Position numbers and translations under genes: made by a program
In this document: positions 55,519-58,895 of the stretch, one piece after another
Layout: every line of letters starts with the position of its first letter
Numbering within the stretch: the stretch's first letter is position 1
Assembly (NCBI GenBank): GCA_018376905.1
Contig: JAHAAK010000012.1
Coordinates: 1-58,895, forward strand
DNA length: 58,895 nt
Reading direction: 5' to 3'
Origin: Collinsella sp.
GTDB lineage: Bacteria; Actinomycetota; Coriobacteriia; Coriobacteriales; Coriobacteriaceae
Notes under the pieces: generated by a model
What the model saw: the letters and a program-made list of their open reading frames with translations, nothing else
What the model was told of the DNA's origin: nothing
Database searches by the model: none

Positions 55519-55656
55519 GTCTCGATTTGTAACAGGTAGACGGTCAAAAGCGGGCTACGTGTTACAGATTTAGATTCTTCGGAAAGAGCAATCCTGTTCG
55601 TCTCAATCTGTAACAGCTAGGACCAAAAAACTCGGCTAGATGTTACAGATCGAGAC
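55519..55656. repeat. 57-bp palindrome family, copies 6 and 7
   Basis: Copy 6 at 55519-55574 (loop with GACGGTCAAAAGCGGG, nearly identical to copy 1) and copy 7 at 55600-55656 (loop GGACCAAAAAACTCGG). They follow the second LacI gene and precede the module 3 terminator. Confidence 0.88.
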
Positions 55657-55679
55657 AAACGGCTCCCGACCAGCCCAAA

Positions 55680-55728
55680 AACAAAAAGACCGGGGGCGGC
55701 GCGCCGTGTGACGTGCCGCCCCCGGCTG
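55680..55728 (-). terminator. Terminator of the third GH1 gene
   Basis: On the minus strand CCGGGGGCGGC pairs with GCCGCCCCCGG and is followed by TCTTTTTGTTTTT. Confidence 0.88.
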
Positions 55729-55771
55729 AGAAATGGGGACAGGTTATGTGAGCGGGCAACCCCGCCAGTCA

Positions 55772-57211
55772 CTAGTCCAGACGACGGGTCTGCGCCACGT
55801 GCTTATACCAGTATGCGCTTGCCTTGGGCGTGCGCTTCTGGGTTTCAAAGTCAACGTAGAAGAAGCCGTAACGCTTGTTGTAGCCATTGGTCCAGGAGAA
55901 CTGATCCTGCAGACTCCACAGGAAGTAGCCGCCCACGTTGACGCCCATCTCCATGGCCTTGAGCAACCAGCGCAGGTGCTGCTCGATGTAGTCGATGCGC
56001 GGCTGGTCGTCCACAAAACCGTCCTTGTAGGGGTCCTTGTAGCCCATGCCGTTTTCGGTGATGAAGATCTGCTTGTAGTTGGGGTAGCGCTGCTTAATGT
56101 AGACGAGCAGATCGAACAGGCCCTCGGGATAGATGATCCAGTCCCAGTCGGTGGTGGGGATGCCAGGCTTGTTCACATGCTCGCCAATACCCTTAACGCG
56201 CCAGCGGCCAGTGCCCTTCTCGCCCGTACCGTTGTGGTGCAGGTCGTTCTCGCCGTCGTAAGCCTTCAAGAAGCGGCACTGGTAGTTGTTAACGCCCAGG
56301 TAATCGTTGTAGAGCGCGGCCTCGCGCATGATTTCCAGATCCTCGTCTAGGATCTCGATGGTGCCGCCCGAGACGGCGGCCAGGCGGTTGGCGCACTCGA
56401 GGGTGTCGGGCGCGTAGTCGCCGCGGAAGGTGGCGTCGAGCAAGAACTGGTTTTGCAGCACGTGCTCGTTGTTGGCGGCCTTGATGTCGGCGGGGTCGTT
56501 CTCGTTGAGCGGATACTTAAACTCCAGCGACTGAATGACGCCGATCTTGCCCTTAAAGCCGCCGTTGTGGAAGGCCAGCACGGCCTTGGCGTGGGCGAGC
56601 ATCATGTTGTGCTCGCACTGGAAAGCCTCGGCCAGATGCGCCTTGACGCCGCCGGGGAAGGTGCCCTCGATGTAGGTGTTGGAGGCATCGGCCCAAATCT
56701 CGTTAAAGGTGAACCAGTAGGTCACCTGGTCGGCGTACTCCTTAAAGCAGAAGGTGGCAAAGTCCACAAAGGCATCGATGGTCTCGCGGTTGAGGAAGTC
56801 GCCCTTCTCAAAGAGGGCAAGCGGCGTGTCAAAGTGGTGCAGCGTGACGAACGGCTCAACGTGGTGCTTATGGCACTCGGCGAAGAGATCGTGATAGAAC
56901 TGGACGCCCTCGGGGTTAATCTCACCGGTGCCGTTGGGAAAGATGCGGCTCCAGGCGATGGAGAGGCGAATGCCGTTGATGCCAAACTCCTCGCACAGCT
57001 CCAAATCGACGGGGTACTGGTTGTAGAAGTCCGAAGCGGGATCGGGGGAGAAGCGCCCCTGGGCCTCCAGGAAGTCGTCCCAGGCGACTTTGCCTTTACC
57101 GTGGGTGCGGGTCTCGCCCTCTACCTGGTAGGCAGCGGTAGCGCCGCCAAAGACAAAGTCCTCGGGAAACTGCGCAGGCGGGTTGGTGACGCTAGCAGGG
57201 TTAACGGACAT
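55772..57211 (-). CDS. GH1 6-phospho-beta-galactosidase/glucosidase (module 3)
   Basis: A 479-residue GH1 enzyme, closely similar to the module 1 enzyme (shared FVFGGATAAYQVEGETRTHG and FSPDPASDFYNQYPVD-type stretches). Acid/base Glu in YWFTFNEIW, nucleophile in FITENGMGYKDP, and the phosphate-binding FSWTNGYNKRYGFFY are intact. It is downstream of its IICB gene with a hairpin between. The similarity suggests recent duplication of the module. Confidence 0.93.
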   Translation of the reverse strand: MSVNPASVTNPPAQFPEDFVFGGATAAYQVEGETRTHGKGKVAWDDFLEAQGRFSPDPASDFYNQYPVDLELCEEFGINGIRLSIAWSRIFPNGTGEINPEGVQFYHDLFAECHKHHVEPFVTLHHFDTPLALFEKGDFLNRETIDAFVDFATFCFKEYADQVTYWFTFNEIWADASNTYIEGTFPGGVKAHLAEAFQCEHNMMLAHAKAVLAFHNGGFKGKIGVIQSLEFKYPLNENDPADIKAANNEHVLQNQFLLDATFRGDYAPDTLECANRLAAVSGGTIEILDEDLEIMREAALYNDYLGVNNYQCRFLKAYDGENDLHHNGTGEKGTGRWRVKGIGEHVNKPGIPTTDWDWIIYPEGLFDLLVYIKQRYPNYKQIFITENGMGYKDPYKDGFVDDQPRIDYIEQHLRWLLKAMEMGVNVGGYFLWSLQDQFSWTNGYNKRYGFFYVDFETQKRTPKASAYWYKHVAQTRRLD

Positions 57212-57235
57212 GATGATCCAATCGTCTAAATCGAA

Positions 57236-57266
57236 GGGCCAGCCGGTCTTGGATGGTCGGCTGGCC
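57236..57266. repeat. Intercistronic hairpin, module 3
   Basis: GGGCCAGCCG (57236-57245) pairs perfectly with CGGCTGGCCC (57257-57266) between IICB and GH1; the minus-strand flank TTCGATTT is only weakly T-rich. Confidence 0.65.
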
Positions 57267-57277
57267 CTGAGCGTTAC

Positions 57278-58895
57278 TTACTTCGAAAGCTGTTCACTCA
57301 CGAAGGCGAGAGACTTGTCGCCGTTCTGGGAGAGCTCGATGTACTGCTTACCGCGGCAGGCGACGCACTTGTTGCCCACGCGCTCGCAGTCCTTCTGCAG
57401 GTCGGCCAGGTAGCTGGCGGCCTGCGGGGCCAGGACGACCAGATCAAAGTCGGGGAGCATGTCGACGTGATTGCCATATGCCTCGGCAGCGGTCTCAAGA
57501 TCAATGCCGCGCTCCTTGGCGGCCTTGGCCAGCGCGTTGGCGAGCAGGCCCGAGGTACCGCCGCCTTGGCAGAGCACGAGCACGCGCTTGCCGTTGAGGT
57601 CGCTGGTGGCCGTGGCCTCGGTGGCGGCGGGGGCGACGTCGGCCTTCACGGCCTCGGCAGCAGCGCCGGCGGCAACGCTCTTGGCGTCAGCCTTGCCCTG
57701 GAAGGCATCGTTGAGCTTGGCAGCCTTCTCGGCGTTCTTGGCGGCGAGCTCCTCCTCGGAAATCTCGGCCTCCTCGGCGCACTTCTGGGCGTCATAGGCA
57801 CGGAAGAACGGATAGTACAGAACGAAGTCGACGACCAGGATAAGGGCGAGCATCACAAAGGCGAGCGGCTGGAAGCCCAGGCCCATGATGGTGCCGATGG
57901 GGCCGGGGACGGTCCAGGGCAGGGTGTACATAAAGCCGTTCATGCCCAAGAAGTCGATAAAGATCTTGAGGATCCAGATATTGGCGATCGGGGCAAAGAC
58001 AAACGGGACAAAGAAGACGGGGTTGAGCACGATGGGTGCGGCGAACAGCAGCGGTTCGTTGACAGCGAAGCAGACCGGGACGATGGCGGCCTTACCGACA
58101 GCGCGCATCTCCTGAGACTTGGCCAGGAAGCAGAACATAAAGACCAGGACGAGCGTGGCGCCGGTGCCGCCCATGCAGACGACGAAGTACTGGGCACCCT
58201 GGGTCAGAACAGCGGAAGCGTGCTGACCGGCCTGGAACGCAGCCAGGTTGTCGGTCATGTTGGCAACGAGGGCGGCGGCGATGGCGGGCTCGACGATTGA
58301 GGGGCCGTGGACGCCCACGAACCAGAACAGGCTCATGGCGCCGTAGATCACAGCGAGGCCGATGTAGCCGTCGGCAGCGGTGAACAGGGGCTGGAACACC
58401 TGGATGACGCCCTGGGCAAAGCAGAAGCCAAAAGCAGCGCGGAAGACGATGTCAAAGACCCAAAAGACGGTGATGCAGACGGAGAAGGGGATGATGTCCT
58501 TAAAGGTCTGCGAGATGTTGGGCGGAACCTGCTCGGGCATCTTGACGGTGATGTTGCGCTTAATGAAGAACTTGTAGATGATGCCGGTCACAAACGCAGC
58601 GATGAAGGCGGTCAGCAGGCCCTTGGAACCAAGGTAGGTGGTGTTGAAGCCGCTGGCAGCGTCCGTGGCGATCGTGTCGCTCGAAAGGAGCAAGAAGCCG
58701 ATGATGGCCGCGCACATGCACGAGATAAAGTTGATCTGGTTGTTCTTGGGCAGGTCGCGGTTCTGCGCGTCGGCGAAGTGCTTGGCCGTGGTGGCGGCGC
58801 AGGCGATGGCCAGGATGCCCATGGAGTAGTTGTAGCACTTCCACAGGGCGTTGTTGATGTCATCGGGCCAGTAGAAACCCCAGATGTTGGGGACC
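57278..58895 (-). CDS. PTS IICB, lactose/cellobiose family (module 3), truncated by window edge
   Basis: The frame is open to the right edge, with VPNIWGFYWPDDINNALW upstream of the first internal Met, so the N-terminus lies outside the window. IIC shows FWFVGVHGPSIVEPAI and GGTGATLVLVFMF; the linker is Ala/Lys/Glu-rich; and IIB carries the active Cys in VLVLCQGGGTSGLLANAL. It is more divergent than the other two permeases, including a cysteine-richer IIB end (ERVGNKCVACRGKQYIE). It belongs with the GH1 gene at 55772; its regulator is not visible. Confidence 0.93.
   Translation of the reverse strand, partial: VPNIWGFYWPDDINNALWKCYNYSMGILAIACAATTAKHFADAQNRDLPKNNQINFISCMCAAIIGFLLLSSDTIATDAASGFNTTYLGSKGLLTAFIAAFVTGIIYKFFIKRNITVKMPEQVPPNISQTFKDIIPFSVCITVFWVFDIVFRAAFGFCFAQGVIQVFQPLFTAADGYIGLAVIYGAMSLFWFVGVHGPSIVEPAIAAALVANMTDNLAAFQAGQHASAVLTQGAQYFVVCMGGTGATLVLVFMFCFLAKSQEMRAVGKAAIVPVCFAVNEPLLFAAPIVLNPVFFVPFVFAPIANIWILKIFIDFLGMNGFMYTLPWTVPGPIGTIMGLGFQPLAFVMLALILVVDFVLYYPFFRAYDAQKCAEEAEISEEELAAKNAEKAAKLNDAFQGKADAKSVAAGAAAEAVKADVAPAATEATATSDLNGKRVLVLCQGGGTSGLLANALAKAAKERGIDLETAAEAYGNHVDMLPDFDLVVLAPQAASYLADLQKDCERVGNKCVACRGKQYIELSQNGDKSLAFVSEQLSK

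Overview
The window reads as a chromosomal segment of a high-GC, Gram-positive-type gut actinobacterium. Gene content and style point to class Coriobacteriia, and the best guess is a Collinsella close to C. aerofaciens. The grounds are the tmk-holB-RicT-like order, many GTG/TTG starts, strong G+C bias at third codon positions, numerous PTS sugar systems and long-form HPF. This taxonomic call is inference; no rRNA gene is present.

Layout. 1-15 kb is ordinary backbone: a zinc-ribbon membrane protein, tmk, holB, a RicT-like PSP1 protein, a ComF-like protein, a possible PD-(D/E)XK-fold protein, a MITE-like 215-bp element, a lipoprotein solute-binding protein behind a long leader, hpf, DegV, a dehydrogenase with a Cys/His tail, an NAD-type isocitrate dehydrogenase and a SurA-like anchored protein. 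15.3-16.2 kb is a small XRE regulator with a DUF2975 membrane protein. 16.2-27 kb is an amino-sugar (most likely GalNAc) regulon: a mannose-family PTS (IIA, YajC, IIB, IIC, IID), a GntR/UTRA regulator, AgaS, a NagA/AgaA-type deacetylase, and further on a mutarotase-like protein, a tagatose-6-phosphate-kinase-like LacC, a broken second deacetylase copy and a YhcH protein. Together these would convert GalNAc-6-P to GalN-6-P, tagatose-6-P and tagatose-1,6-bisphosphate. Identical CTGGT-4-ACCAG operators lie before the PTS operon and before agaS.

27.1-42.3 kb is an integrative and mobilizable element in a tRNA-Thr(CGT) gene. It is bounded by a 50-bp direct repeat of the tRNA 3' half. It carries a tyrosine integrase, an Xis-like protein, a DnaB-like ATPase, MobC, a VirD4-type coupling protein and a relaxase with an altered HUH motif, but no type IV secretion channel. 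Its cargo (36.0-40.5 kb) is more A+T-rich, is bracketed by IS21/ISL3 debris, and is the most exciting part. It is a compact RiPP cluster: a PqqD-GNAT fusion, a radical SAM enzyme with a twitch/SPASM-like C-terminus lacking the usual cysteines, a 67-residue cysteine-free precursor with a YxxP leader and a very hydrophobic core, a DUF3784-like putative immunity protein, and an ABC exporter.

42.3-58.9 kb is carbohydrate metabolism. It holds an orphan EIIB whose catalytic His is Tyr and whose 3' end is formed by a nested palindromic repeat, then GalM, a DeoR regulator, and three modules each pairing a LacE-type PTS IICB with a GH1 LacG-like 6-phospho-beta-glycosidase. Two have a LacI regulator upstream with its own operator set. 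Seven copies of a roughly 57-bp palindrome sit only in the three convergent intergenic gaps here. The last IICB gene runs off the right edge.
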